Source: Flavobacterium salmonis
GTDB taxonomy: Bacteria > Bacteroidota > Bacteroidia > Flavobacteriales > Flavobacteriaceae
Direction: 5' to 3'
Length of the DNA: 64,000 bases
Assembly (NCBI RefSeq): GCF_903819435.1
Contig: NZ_CAIJDP010000074.1
Coordinates: forward strand, 1-64,000
In this document: positions 10,280 through 18,962 of the stretch, piece after piece
Position numbering within the stretch: position 1 is the stretch's first letter
Layout of the letters: every line of letters starts with the position of its first letter
Notes under the pieces: generated by a model
What the model was told of the DNA's origin: nothing
The model's database searches: none
Seen by the model: only the letters and a program-made list of their open reading frames with translations
Translations under genes and position numbers: made by a program

Positions 10280-13200
10280 CCTGTGTGTTATTTTTGTTAA
10301 TAATTTCCTTTAAATCACCCGATACTATTTTATTATTTTTTTTTGCCTCATCCAGACTTTCTTTCATTGATTTTGCTTTTTCCAGAGTCAGGTCTATTCT
10401 AAAATCCTGCTTTAGAATTTCACTGTATTCAATATGCACCTGATAGGAAGTCTTGGATTGTAGCTCTGGGATATAATTACTCTTTTTATACTGATAGAAA
10501 AACTGCACAATAATATTTTCAATATTTACTGAGGTTGGATTTGCTTTTACCGTAATTTTCCATTTAGTATCTAAGTCATATCCCTCAAAGACATTTTCTT
10601 TATATTCCTGGGGTTCCCATCTCTTTTGCACACTTTGCGGAGTTTCACAAATATTAGGCGTTCCGTCAGTATTGATTTCTATTTTGTTTGCTGTCATGGA
10701 ACTAGTCTGCTTTCGAAGAACAGAAATATTACCAGATTTATTTACGGAAATTCCGGGGTGGAATATCTCTAAATTAGGTCCAGGAGAATTAACAATGCCA
10801 TTTCTGTTATTTAAAGCTGCCATAGCTACAGATATCACTTTTGGTTCAATATCAGTGATTTCATAATCCCGAATATTATCTCTTATATATTTTGGCATGT
10901 CTATATCAAATTCAAAATCATCAATTTTTTGGCCATTTTTAATTTTCTTTTTCCATTCGTTAAACTCATACCACTTAACAATAAACGGACTGCTATTTTT
11001 ATCTATTTGGAATGAATGTGTTAAAATATCGACGCTGCCATATTTAATCTTTTTTGCAGTTTCACCATCAGTTATAAGGGAATATTGCTTCCTCCAGTAA
11101 GCTTCGATTAGATCTAAGTCCTGTCTCATACTAGAAATATCTGGCTCCTTTATCCAGCTGTAAAGATTAATGGATTGATCAAGTGTGAGACGAATATTAG
11201 ATTGATCTTTTTCAATTATGTCGGCTAGCTTATTTTTTGGCCCGTACCAGAATGTACTTGCTCTGAACAATCTGGTGCAATAATAACGGAGTTTTTCGGT
11301 GTAATAAAAAAAAATGGGCAGTTGGTAACTGAGCTGAGTTCTTCTTTCGATCTGTTCGTCTGCAATCATATCAAATTGCATTTTTGAAAATTCTTCCTTT
11401 TGCTTATTTGCAAGTTCTAAATTTATATCAGCAATATCTTTTTCAAAATTAGCGATCTTCCTGTCAAAGCTGTTTGATTTTAGTTTTTCCATCTGATCGA
11501 GAAGTTCGAGATGAAGAGATTGCTGCTCTTTGTACAGATTTTTCAAATTGTCTACAATATCATAACTATCCAATATGTTTCCCGCGATTACCAGACCCTG
11601 GTTGGCCAGTGTACCATAGCCTGGAAAGGCCATATTGATCGCATTAGCAGCCATTTCCCTAGTTGTATCATCTTTTACACCATTCGATGCATCGGCTTGA
11701 TAAAACTCTTCCGGGTTCAGTAATGGCTTTTTTTTAGGTATTCTACTATCATCCATATAGGCTTTGGCCACGTTTGCACCTATAAAAGTTTTCTGGCCAT
11801 CCGTTTTAATAGAATTAATTATATCTAATTTACCATTAACCTGGAGTTTATCGATGACTTTTTTATAAATTGATTTAGTATTATATATGCTTTCAGGCCC
11901 CAGAAAACTGTACCATTCAGAAACTTGTATATGTTTCATAAGATCCTTTCTGAGAGAGGCATCACTAAATAGTAAGTTCAATTCACTTAAGTACTTATGA
12001 CTTTGTTTCTCTATACTGTTATAGGCAAATATAAATTTTTCTCCTCCCACAAAAATTGAATCTTTTTCTATACTAAATATTTCTAATCCATCGATATAAA
12101 TCAGTAACCTATTCTTAGATGGACTAGATAAAATTGTTGCTTCACCTAGTCGACTGATCAGAAGATTGTCGTCCTGTATATCAAGCAGTGTCTTTATAAC
12201 TTCCCTGGCTTTTGGAGGAAAGAACAATAAGCCCATGTCAGGTGTTTTAGAAAATAGAGCCATGAGAAGTTTCTTTTTGAGTTCCAGACTATCCTCTGCT
12301 GAAAGAGTGTTGCTTATACCTGTCATTATAAAGCCCTGTATCTTAAAATCATAAATCTGAGGCCATAAATCCTCGCTGAAAATAATGTCTCCCAATGCCT
12401 GCGTTATATTTCCTTCCTTGTCTTTTTCTATTTGTTCTATGATTGATTCAATAGGCTGTGCATTATCACACTTGGCTTTAAGAGTATTGATATTATTTTG
12501 TACATCTACTGGAACAGTTTTTTCTAAAAGTTGAGTTCCAATCTGGTAAAAAGAATCATATTTTTTTCTTCTAATGTTCTCGCACACCTGCATATATAAA
12601 CCACCATAATCTTTCCCTTCAGGAAAATAACCTGAATTTCCCATCCAGTCCATAAATTGAGATACATTATTTAGGTTAGGCTTTTTTACAAAGTTTGCCG
12701 CCGCAATCATTTTTTTTGCATTATCCTCAAATTTTTTTACATCCGCATAATTACCTCTTATTTTCTGGTAGTTTTCTTCCAGAGTAGTCCATTCATTTTT
12801 TGGAATAATTTCCACATTTGAAAGCGTTGTGCCTATTGTGACAAGATTGTCTGCACTTATACCTTCCTTAATTACCGTATTAAGAGCCGTAAGTGCCTTT
12901 TTTGATTTCTGATAATAATCTATAGAGAGATTGGTAAGGTTAACGAAATCATTCTGAGTGCCCAAAATAGAGTTCCTTAATTCTGCATTATTTGTTAAAA
13001 TACCAATCCCAACAGCCTTAAGATTAGCGTTAAGATCTTTAGAAGGATCTATGGGAATTCTTGTTATGGACTGGGTAACCATTGATGATATAGTCCTTTT
13101 AATTTGAGCCTCATTTTTATCGAGTTGTTCATTAAAATTTTTCACTTTATTTTCAATCTCTTTATTTCTAAAACCTATTTTAGAAATTCTTGCTGTTATT

Positions 13201-14486
13201 GCCTCATCCTGTGCCTCGTAGAAATCTAAAGCATAGTCTTTCTTCATTTTCTCAACACTGGCAATGCTGCTTTGATAAGATTTAGTAGTTTTCGCTATAT
13301 TCTCTTTCATTTGTTCCTCATTAAGCAGCTGCATCTTACCTACAGACACCTGTATCGCATTATATATATTTTGAAAATTTTCATATGCCTGCTTGAAATT
13401 TTCCAATTCTGTCACTGGAAATAGCGGTATTGTGGAGAAATCCTGTCCCCAAAAGCTATATCCCTGACTAAGTAGTGACTGTCGATACTCAATATCCTTA
13501 CCTAATAACTTATAATATGTAGCGTACAGCGGATTAGCTTCCTCAAGATTATCATAATTGATCGAATTAGATAAGTTAGAATTAAACATTTTTGCTGCTC
13601 TAGAATAGTTTTTATTTGCAGCGGCGGTATCTTCTTTTATGAATTGTTCATCAGCCATCTTTTTATACGTATAGGCTAATTCGTATTTTGCTATTTCAAG
13701 ATAATTATCAATTGTATAGCTGCATATTTTACCATAATCTTTGTCAACAAGAATTCGATCATAGATGCGTAAATCATTGACTGCTAGAGTGGAATTTTTC
13801 GCAGAATTAAGCATTATAAAAAGATGAGGATCCGATTTTGTTTTTTTTAAATTATCCTTAAAAAATATGTCAGACTTTTCAGAAACTGTCTGTATTTCAT
13901 CAACTGAATATCCTACATACTTAAACAGCTTTAGTCCATATTCTTTTTTGGCATCATAATAAACAGACAGCAGATACCAAGTATCTTTTTGTAATTGTAC
14001 CAATGTCGAACTTTCTTTTAACTCCACATCTTTTTGTTTTTCTAGCATAAGCGAAAGTTGATCATCTTTCAGGCAAGTTTTAAGAATTAAACTTTTATCG
14101 GCCGAAAGGTAAATTTTTAAGTTTTCGAATGCTGCAGATTTACTAATAGTGTCATTCTTGTTCTCAGATATACGAAACCAAAATACAGCATTACGTTTCT
14201 CCGGTTTATCTTCGAGGTCCAGGTAACTAATAAAGGAACAAGATTCTGAACTTAACACAATGCTCTGGTCACTAGGATAATTAAGATTTGCCTGCACAAA
14301 ATATGGATTATGTGAACTGTCCTGCTTGAAAGATATTCTTTTTAGTGTAACGCTGGGAACGCTGGCCCCATCGAAAGGACTGTAAAAAACAAGACCAGTA
14401 CTTAAACGTCCCGTTTCTGACCCTTGTGAAAAAAAATAAGTGGGAGTAATTAGAAAAATTAATATCAAAAGTATTTTTGGATTCAT
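10263..14486 (-). CDS. Large exported protein: LamG-like head, coiled coils, TcA-like C-terminus
   Basis: 1407 residues with a Sec signal peptide (1-20, ending YFFSQG). Residues about 25-255 look like a LamG/concanavalin-type beta sandwich (GLVFYSPFDGASV; LAVNDLRIYDRIL). Residues 255-900 are mostly helical. Residues 946-974 form a Gly/Ala-rich hydrophobic stretch (INMAFPGYGTLANQGLVIAG), directly followed by a long coiled coil (about 975-1055) and a helical RYYCTRLFRASTFWYG region. The end, about 1197-1345, reads YIRDNIRDYEITDIEPKVIS then FEGYDLDTKWKI and IIVQFFYQYK, the same order as the TcB-binding end of Tc toxin A subunits (RRIksV, FEGxGxxSxW, DVILhiRYtA). TcA proteins are longer and lack a Sec signal, so homology is inferred and remote. 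No TcB/TcC gene is nearby. Confidence 0.6.
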   Translation of the reverse strand: MNPKILLILIFLITPTYFFSQGSETGRLSTGLVFYSPFDGASVPSVTLKRISFKQDSSHNPYFVQANLNYPSDQSIVLSSESCSFISYLDLEDKPEKRNAVFWFRISENKNDTISKSAAFENLKIYLSADKSLILKTCLKDDQLSLMLEKQKDVELKESSTLVQLQKDTWYLLSVYYDAKKEYGLKLFKYVGYSVDEIQTVSEKSDIFFKDNLKKTKSDPHLFIMLNSAKNSTLAVNDLRIYDRILVDKDYGKICSYTIDNYLEIAKYELAYTYKKMADEQFIKEDTAAANKNYSRAAKMFNSNLSNSINYDNLEEANPLYATYYKLLGKDIEYRQSLLSQGYSFWGQDFSTIPLFPVTELENFKQAYENFQNIYNAIQVSVGKMQLLNEEQMKENIAKTTKSYQSSIASVEKMKKDYALDFYEAQDEAITARISKIGFRNKEIENKVKNFNEQLDKNEAQIKRTISSMVTQSITRIPIDPSKDLNANLKAVGIGILTNNAELRNSILGTQNDFVNLTNLSIDYYQKSKKALTALNTVIKEGISADNLVTIGTTLSNVEIIPKNEWTTLEENYQKIRGNYADVKKFEDNAKKMIAAANFVKKPNLNNVSQFMDWMGNSGYFPEGKDYGGLYMQVCENIRRKKYDSFYQIGTQLLEKTVPVDVQNNINTLKAKCDNAQPIESIIEQIEKDKEGNITQALGDIIFSEDLWPQIYDFKIQGFIMTGISNTLSAEDSLELKKKLLMALFSKTPDMGLLFFPPKAREVIKTLLDIQDDNLLISRLGEATILSSPSKNRLLIYIDGLEIFSIEKDSIFVGGEKFIFAYNSIEKQSHKYLSELNLLFSDASLRKDLMKHIQVSEWYSFLGPESIYNTKSIYKKVIDKLQVNGKLDIINSIKTDGQKTFIGANVAKAYMDDSRIPKKKPLLNPEEFYQADASNGVKDDTTREMAANAINMAFPGYGTLANQGLVIAGNILDSYDIVDNLKNLYKEQQSLHLELLDQMEKLKSNSFDRKIANFEKDIADINLELANKQKEEFSKMQFDMIADEQIERRTQLSYQLPIFFYYTEKLRYYCTRLFRASTFWYGPKNKLADIIEKDQSNIRLTLDQSINLYSWIKEPDISSMRQDLDLIEAYWRKQYSLITDGETAKKIKYGSVDILTHSFQIDKNSSPFIVKWYEFNEWKKKIKNGQKIDDFEFDIDMPKYIRDNIRDYEITDIEPKVISVAMAALNNRNGIVNSPGPNLEIFHPGISVNKSGNISVLRKQTSSMTANKIEINTDGTPNICETPQSVQKRWEPQEYKENVFEGYDLDTKWKITVKANPTSVNIENIIVQFFYQYKKSNYIPELQSKTSYQVHIEYSEILKQDFRIDLTLEKAKSMKESLDEAKKNNKIVSGDLKEIINKNNTQDVFSK

Positions 14487-14615
14487 ATATATCTATTGTA
14501 TTAATTAATTTGAAATATTTTTTTTTTAAAATAGTATTATGATATTACAAATGAGATAACCGCCGGCATACTTTGTACTAACACTCTATTCTGTCAGCCC
14601 GCAACTGCAAAAATC

Positions 14616-15416
14616 TTAATGAATGGCTGCCTTTTCAATAATAACCACCGTTGTTTTGCATTGTTGTTCAAAATATCCGATAGCAACTTTTAGATTTGGA
14701 TCCTCCGCAAGAACTTTAAGGGATTTGAACAAGATACTGCAGTTACTGCTCAGGACCGCTCCAATTTGGCTTAGTGCTAACGCTCCGTAAATTGTATTGT
14801 ATTCTTTTTCCGATATATAATTCTTGAACTTCATATCCTCAAGGTATGTCTGCATCATTATTAGTCCCAACTTCTTTAAGTTAGATGAAGAAAGACTTTT
14901 ACAAATTGCAAAAACTGATGGTTGGCCAGAAATAGTAGTAATACAAAAGCTTGCATTCAGAATCACACCGACAGCATTTTCAGCACCAAACTTTTTTACA
15001 GCTTTATTAGTGACTTCCAATAGCTTTTCATTTTCATTTTTGAAATACCTGAATATATTTGTTACAATATTATTTGGAATGTTTATGGTATTACTTGGCA
15101 ATTCAATAACATAGTCCTCCAGAGCGGTTTGGTTACCAGAAAGAATTGCAATGAGATAATTTTTCGATATATTATTGTTAAATTTAAAATCAACACGATA
15201 GAATCCTGCATTACTAGCAGAACCTAATTCGATTGATCCTGGCACTGAAGAGTATGAACTCTTCTTTATACCATTTTCAATTCCCAGCAGATCACCAGTA
15301 ACTACTGCTTTTACTGGCTCACCAGTAACATAGTATTTTTTAGTAAATAAAACCATTTGAGAGTTGGAAAACTCGAAACAAAATAATAAGAATAACGTAG
15401 GTAAGATTCTTTTCAT
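14616..15416 (-). CDS. Exported protein of unknown family, first gene of the TcA-like cluster
   Basis: 266 residues with a Sec signal peptide (MKRILPTLFLLFCFEFSNSQ). The first 110 residues are beta-rich (YYVTGEPVKAVVTGDLLGI) and share style with the start of the 365-residue protein at 9182-10279 (NPVKVILTGAYKPSITLGDQ), suggesting a common extracellular domain that begins with xPVKaVvTGxy. The rest is helical with conserved-looking Cys residues. It is 129 bases upstream of the large gene, on the same strand, and probably in the same transcription unit. No enzymatic motif seen. Confidence 0.65.
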   Translation of the reverse strand: MKRILPTLFLLFCFEFSNSQMVLFTKKYYVTGEPVKAVVTGDLLGIENGIKKSSYSSVPGSIELGSASNAGFYRVDFKFNNNISKNYLIAILSGNQTALEDYVIELPSNTINIPNNIVTNIFRYFKNENEKLLEVTNKAVKKFGAENAVGVILNASFCITTISGQPSVFAICKSLSSSNLKKLGLIMMQTYLEDMKFKNYISEKEYNTIYGALALSQIGAVLSSNCSILFKSLKVLAEDPNLKVAIGYFEQQCKTTVVIIEKAAIH

Positions 15417-15910
15417 AAGATATGAATTTAATAATTATATGTAAAATTTAAGAACATAAACTTCTGATATCAAAAATGAAATCTGATCAAACCATTTATA
15501 TGATTTCAATATTAATCGTTTCTTATAATTCTAATTTGAATAACTAAAGCCAGCAAGTGATCTTTAACCAAAAGCCTTAGGTTTAGTTATAAGAGCGATT
15601 CTGTTTCTATTTTTTTTTAATACCTCCTTTATCCTCACAATAAATAATTCCATGAAATAAAAAGGCAATATTATTTATAGGACCAAACAAATATCAGATT
15701 AATTAATAATAAAAAAACAAGTATAAATACCTGATGTTAAGAATGTAAGACTATATTAAGTGTTTTGCAGATTTAAAATAATCTAAAGAGAAATAAACCA
15801 AATTCTGGCCTGATTTAAACTGGCAGCATAGTGCGAAAACAATTTAAATGGAAATAAAAACAAGAGATTTAGATTTCAATTAAGCTGTTGCTTAAATATG
15901 ACGTGAAATT
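15417..15910. other. AT-rich spacer, no gene seen
   Basis: About 490 bases between the exported cluster and attachment-like copy 2. Both strands are full of stops; no promoter box of TAnnTTTG form was found on the minus strand close to the start at 15416. Confidence 0.4.
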
Positions 15911-16036
15911 GAATCTCTTAAATAAAATGATAATTAGTGAAGTTTTATAATAGTTTCGAACCTAAATTCGCCAGACCTTGATTTCGCTAGGTTTCTCGTT
16001 TTCAAAAACACCATTTGCCACGATTCTGCCACAAAT
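15911..16036 (+). repeat. Attachment-like direct repeat, copy 2
   Basis: Aligns along its length with 8283-8413: GAATCTCTTAAA at the left, GTTTCGAACCTAAA at 15953, CGCCAGACCTTG, and TTGCCACGATTCTGCCACAAA at the right. With copy 1 it brackets the 7.5 kb containing the decayed CHAT-like gene and the exported three-gene cluster. Confidence 0.6.
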
Positions 16037-16453
16037 TTCAAATTGTCATTTTTTTACTCGTAATCCACTGTTTAACAACGTGTTGTAATCTTTAGTTAAT
16101 TGCATAGCAAAATACAAATTTTTATGACATCACTAACAAAACATTTTTAAGTTATTTATGTGATGAAGAAATTTAAGATTAACCTTTGAATATAGATTGG
16201 TTTTTACCAATTTTTAAAGCTAATCAATCCTAAATTAGCTAGTGAACACAAATTTTCCCATTTTTAAGGTGCTTATTATACAAATTTTTAAAGCTAATCA
16301 GCACTACAATAACTACTCCACACAAATTTTTGCATTTATAAAGCGCTTATTTTACAAAAAATTAAACACTATATGGCTTATTTTAGGATTTGTTCTTCCA
16401 CATTTATTTGTTTATTATGCCTCTTCTTGTGTCAAGTAAAAGTTGGAAAAAAC
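16037..16453. other. Non-coding spacer with two imperfect 76-bp tandem copies
   Basis: TTTTTAAAGCTAATCA occurs at about 16212 and 16288, and CACAAATTTT...GCTTATT follows each copy with the same spacing, so a unit of about 76 bases is duplicated upstream of the toxin-antitoxin promoter. No gene is visible. Confidence 0.5.
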
Positions 16454-16484
16454 TTGACAATTGATGTATAATTGCATATCTTTG
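16454..16484 (+). promoter_or_regulatory. Promoter of the AbiE-type operon
   Basis: TTG at 16454-16456 and TATCTTTG at 16477-16484 (perfect TAnnTTTG), 20 bases apart. The ATG at 16493 begins only 8 bases after the -7 box, so the message would have almost no leader. Confidence 0.65.
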
Positions 16485-16492
16485 TAGTTATT

Positions 16493-17218
16493 ATGACAGT
16501 AGCAGATAAAATAGAACGTAAAGTAAAACAGATTGCGCCGGGAGAGGTATTTGGATATGCTGCACTTGGTCTTTCTGCTGATGAATTACTGGCAGGAGCA
16601 AAAGCGCTTGGCAGACTGACTTCTAGAGGTATAGTTAAAAGAGCAAGAAAGGGATATTATTATAAACCCAAAATAAGTATGTTCGGCGAACAGAAACCCA
16701 GGGAAGAAGCGCTGCTGGGATTGTATTTGTATGAGGACAGTAGACAGACTGCTTATGTTACGGGCACAAGGCTTTATAATAGGCTGGGGCTGACTACACA
16801 GGTTACAAATGCAGTGCGTGTTGCCTCTCAGAGCAGGCAGATAAAAGGACGTGCTGGGAGTATGGCTGTAAAACCTGCGAAGAGTTATGTTAAGGTTACA
16901 CCTGATAAGATTCGTTATCTTGAGATTCTGGATGTTATGAAAGATTTTAATTCTATTCCAGATATGCAGGCCAAAGACGGACTTACCTATTTAAAAAAAG
17001 AAATAGGTCGTTTAAAAAATGATGAGATTAAAAAGCTGGTATCTTACGGGATTTCATATCCTCCAAAAGTAAGAGCGCTGCTTGGAGCGGTGCTGGAAGA
17101 TATAAAGGATTTCGGAGACTTAAAGAAGCTAAAGGCATCAATTAATCCAGCAAGCCGTTACCAGTATGGGATTACTGCGGAATTACTGCCTACTATTAAT
17201 TACTGGAACATAGGATAA
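16493..17218 (+). CDS. AbiEi-like antitoxin of a type IV toxin-antitoxin pair (DUF6088-like)
   Basis: Antitoxin and probable autorepressor of the nucleotidyltransferase toxin encoded downstream. The 241-residue product starts with a winged-helix-like region (VFGYAALGLSADELLAGAKA...LTSRGIVKRARKGYYYKP), as in AbiEi antitoxins, then a longer C-terminal domain. The ATG at 16493 is preferred to the upstream TTG at 16472 because the latter lies inside the promoter. The stop overlaps the toxin start as TAATG, the usual coupling of these pairs. It lies between attachment-like repeats 2 and 3, consistent with a mobile defence or addiction module. Confidence 0.75.
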   Translation: MTVADKIERKVKQIAPGEVFGYAALGLSADELLAGAKALGRLTSRGIVKRARKGYYYKPKISMFGEQKPREEALLGLYLYEDSRQTAYVTGTRLYNRLGLTTQVTNAVRVASQSRQIKGRAGSMAVKPAKSYVKVTPDKIRYLEILDVMKDFNSIPDMQAKDGLTYLKKEIGRLKNDEIKKLVSYGISYPPKVRALLGAVLEDIKDFGDLKKLKASINPASRYQYGITAELLPTINYWNIG

Positions 17219-18201
17219 TGAATTTACATTTAGATAAAGACAGTTTTGAAGGAGCCATTGTAATTGCGGCGGAGCATTTTAAAGTTTCAGAGATTTTAAT
17301 AGAGAAAGATTACTGGGTTACATTTGCACTAAAAGAGCTGTTTTCGTCTGCAGTAAAAGACAATATTGTTTTTAAAGGCGGAACATCCCTTTCCAAATGT
17401 TATAAAATTATTCACAGGTTCTCTGAAGACATTGATCTCATAATTATAAAAGAGCCTGGTGATTCTGGCAACGCATTAAAAAATAAACTAAAAGAAGTAA
17501 CGAATATAACAGATGATTCGATACTAAATCCTGTTGAGGATCATCCCGGTACAAATAAAAAAGGGAGCATTCGTAAAATAGTATATTCTTTTTCCAAGCT
17601 GGGCATGCAAGGACAGTATGGTGAGGTTGGAGAATTTATTGTGGTTGAGGTTTCTCATATGGGAAGTTCTGAGCCCCGCCAGACCACATATATCTGCAGC
17701 TTGATAGCAGAATATATTAAACAAAGCCAGACTCCTGAACTTATTGAAAGATTCGGGCTTGAGGATTTTCAAGTTACGGCGCTGGGAATTGAACGCACGT
17801 TCTGCGAAAAAATTATCAGTCTGGTACGTTTTTCACATACGGAAAACCCCCTTGAAGAATTGTCTAAAAAGGTGCGCCACACTTATGATCTTCATCTGCT
17901 GTTAAAGCAGGACAAAATTAAAGAATTCACTGCTTCAAAAGAATTTGACCAAATGCTGCTGCAGGTCGGACTCGATGATGATAAGGCCATTCCTAACAAT
18001 AAAGACTGGCTATATGTGCACCCTGGAGACGCACTATTATTTAAAAGTACTGCAGCTGTTTGGGAACAATTAAAGAAAATTTATACTTCTTCGTTTAAAG
18101 AAATGGTGACTGGTGAACTTCCAAAGGAGGGTGAAGTTTTGGAGACTCTGATGTTTCTATCTGGGAGAATTCAGAAAATGGATTGGCCGATAACAAAATA
18201 A
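17218..18201 (+). CDS. AbiEii-like nucleotidyltransferase toxin
   Basis: Toxin of the AbiE type: a nucleotidyltransferase-fold protein that blocks growth, described in phage abortive infection and in MenT-type toxins that modify tRNA. At 327 residues it has typical family length. The catalytic signature is intact: FKGGTSLSK at about 52-60 and SEDIDL at 69-74, whose two acidic residues bind metal. A basic R/K-rich C-terminal half follows. It directly overlaps the antitoxin gene. No premature stop is seen, so the pair looks functional. The actual target cannot be told from sequence. Confidence 0.88.
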   Translation: MNLHLDKDSFEGAIVIAAEHFKVSEILIEKDYWVTFALKELFSSAVKDNIVFKGGTSLSKCYKIIHRFSEDIDLIIIKEPGDSGNALKNKLKEVTNITDDSILNPVEDHPGTNKKGSIRKIVYSFSKLGMQGQYGEVGEFIVVEVSHMGSSEPRQTTYICSLIAEYIKQSQTPELIERFGLEDFQVTALGIERTFCEKIISLVRFSHTENPLEELSKKVRHTYDLHLLLKQDKIKEFTASKEFDQMLLQVGLDDDKAIPNNKDWLYVHPGDALLFKSTAAVWEQLKKIYTSSFKEMVTGELPKEGEVLETLMFLSGRIQKMDWPITK

Positions 18202-18302
18202 TATTTCAGAAAAAATTAAGCGCTGGCAAACATTTATTATTCAAAGATTTGAAAAAAGTGAATTGTCTGAGTGATTTATTTTAAACAAAAAACTAAACGG
18301 AT

Positions 18303-18629
18303 TTACTTTAAAAAGGTAAAAAACTTATTTGTTAGAAATGATATTGAATCTCTAAATTTCATATTTTCAAATTGACTCAAGTTTAAGTTTTGCAAACCAC
18401 AAGATTTTATCGTAAAATTAGTTGGTGTACCCACAATTTTAAAATCTAGCGAAGGAACATTGTCTCCTGTAGATTCGTAATAAATAGGCAGTTCAGCTAG
18501 TTCCGCTTTAATTTCAATTAAGTCTTTACTTTCAATTATGTTGGGTTTAGCAAAAATGAAATATGTATATCCCAAATAGAATAATACCATAAATATCCAC
18601 GAAAAAGTTGCTTTATTATTTTTTTTCAT
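18303..18629 (-). CDS. Small single-pass membrane or exported protein, unknown
   Basis: 108 residues: a basic start, one hydrophobic helix (FSWIFMVLFYLGYTYFIFA), then a soluble tail of about 75 residues containing VGTPTNFTIKSCG. It may be an uncleaved signal anchor. It is convergent with the toxin gene and alone in its neighbourhood. No family recognised. Composition is protein-like and the start context reasonable, so I consider it real with moderate certainty. Confidence 0.5.
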   Translation of the reverse strand: MKKNNKATFSWIFMVLFYLGYTYFIFAKPNIIESKDLIEIKAELAELPIYYESTGDNVPSLDFKIVGTPTNFTIKSCGLQNLNLSQFENMKFRDSISFLTNKFFTFLK

Positions 18630-18962
18630 TCGTTTTTTACACGATTTTTGTCCTTATGCTCGCTAACGTTAGTTTGTCTCAAAACCTCCATTTTTTATTA
18701 TTTTGAACGTAAATATAGCTGATTTAAACTACAAAAATAACTTCCTGTAAAAACTCAATCTGTTGATTGTTTTGAACGAGTACCCTTTTACTTATATAAA
18801 CTAAATCAAAGCGTTTGCAATGTGGCTTTTTAGATACTTACTACTTAATAAAACGTATTAAGAACCTTTTTTTATTAGCCCGCGTTACAAAAGCTACAAT
18901 TATCTTTTAAATATTATGTAGGCACTCGTTGCATACGAGCACCAGAGGGAATAAAAAAATCA
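18630..18962. other. Spacer with a degenerate palindromic repeat (family B)
   Basis: CGAGTACC...TTTACTT...AGCGTTTGCAATG near 18777-18824 lines up with the intact repeat at 45031-45097, and a second hairpin CTCGT-TGCAT-ACGAG stands at 18926-18939. No gene is visible. Confidence 0.45.

Noticed and set aside
16242..16439. 65-codon plus-strand frame before the AbiE operon
   Set aside because: Lies across the two 76-bp tandem copies; low-complexity, no start context.
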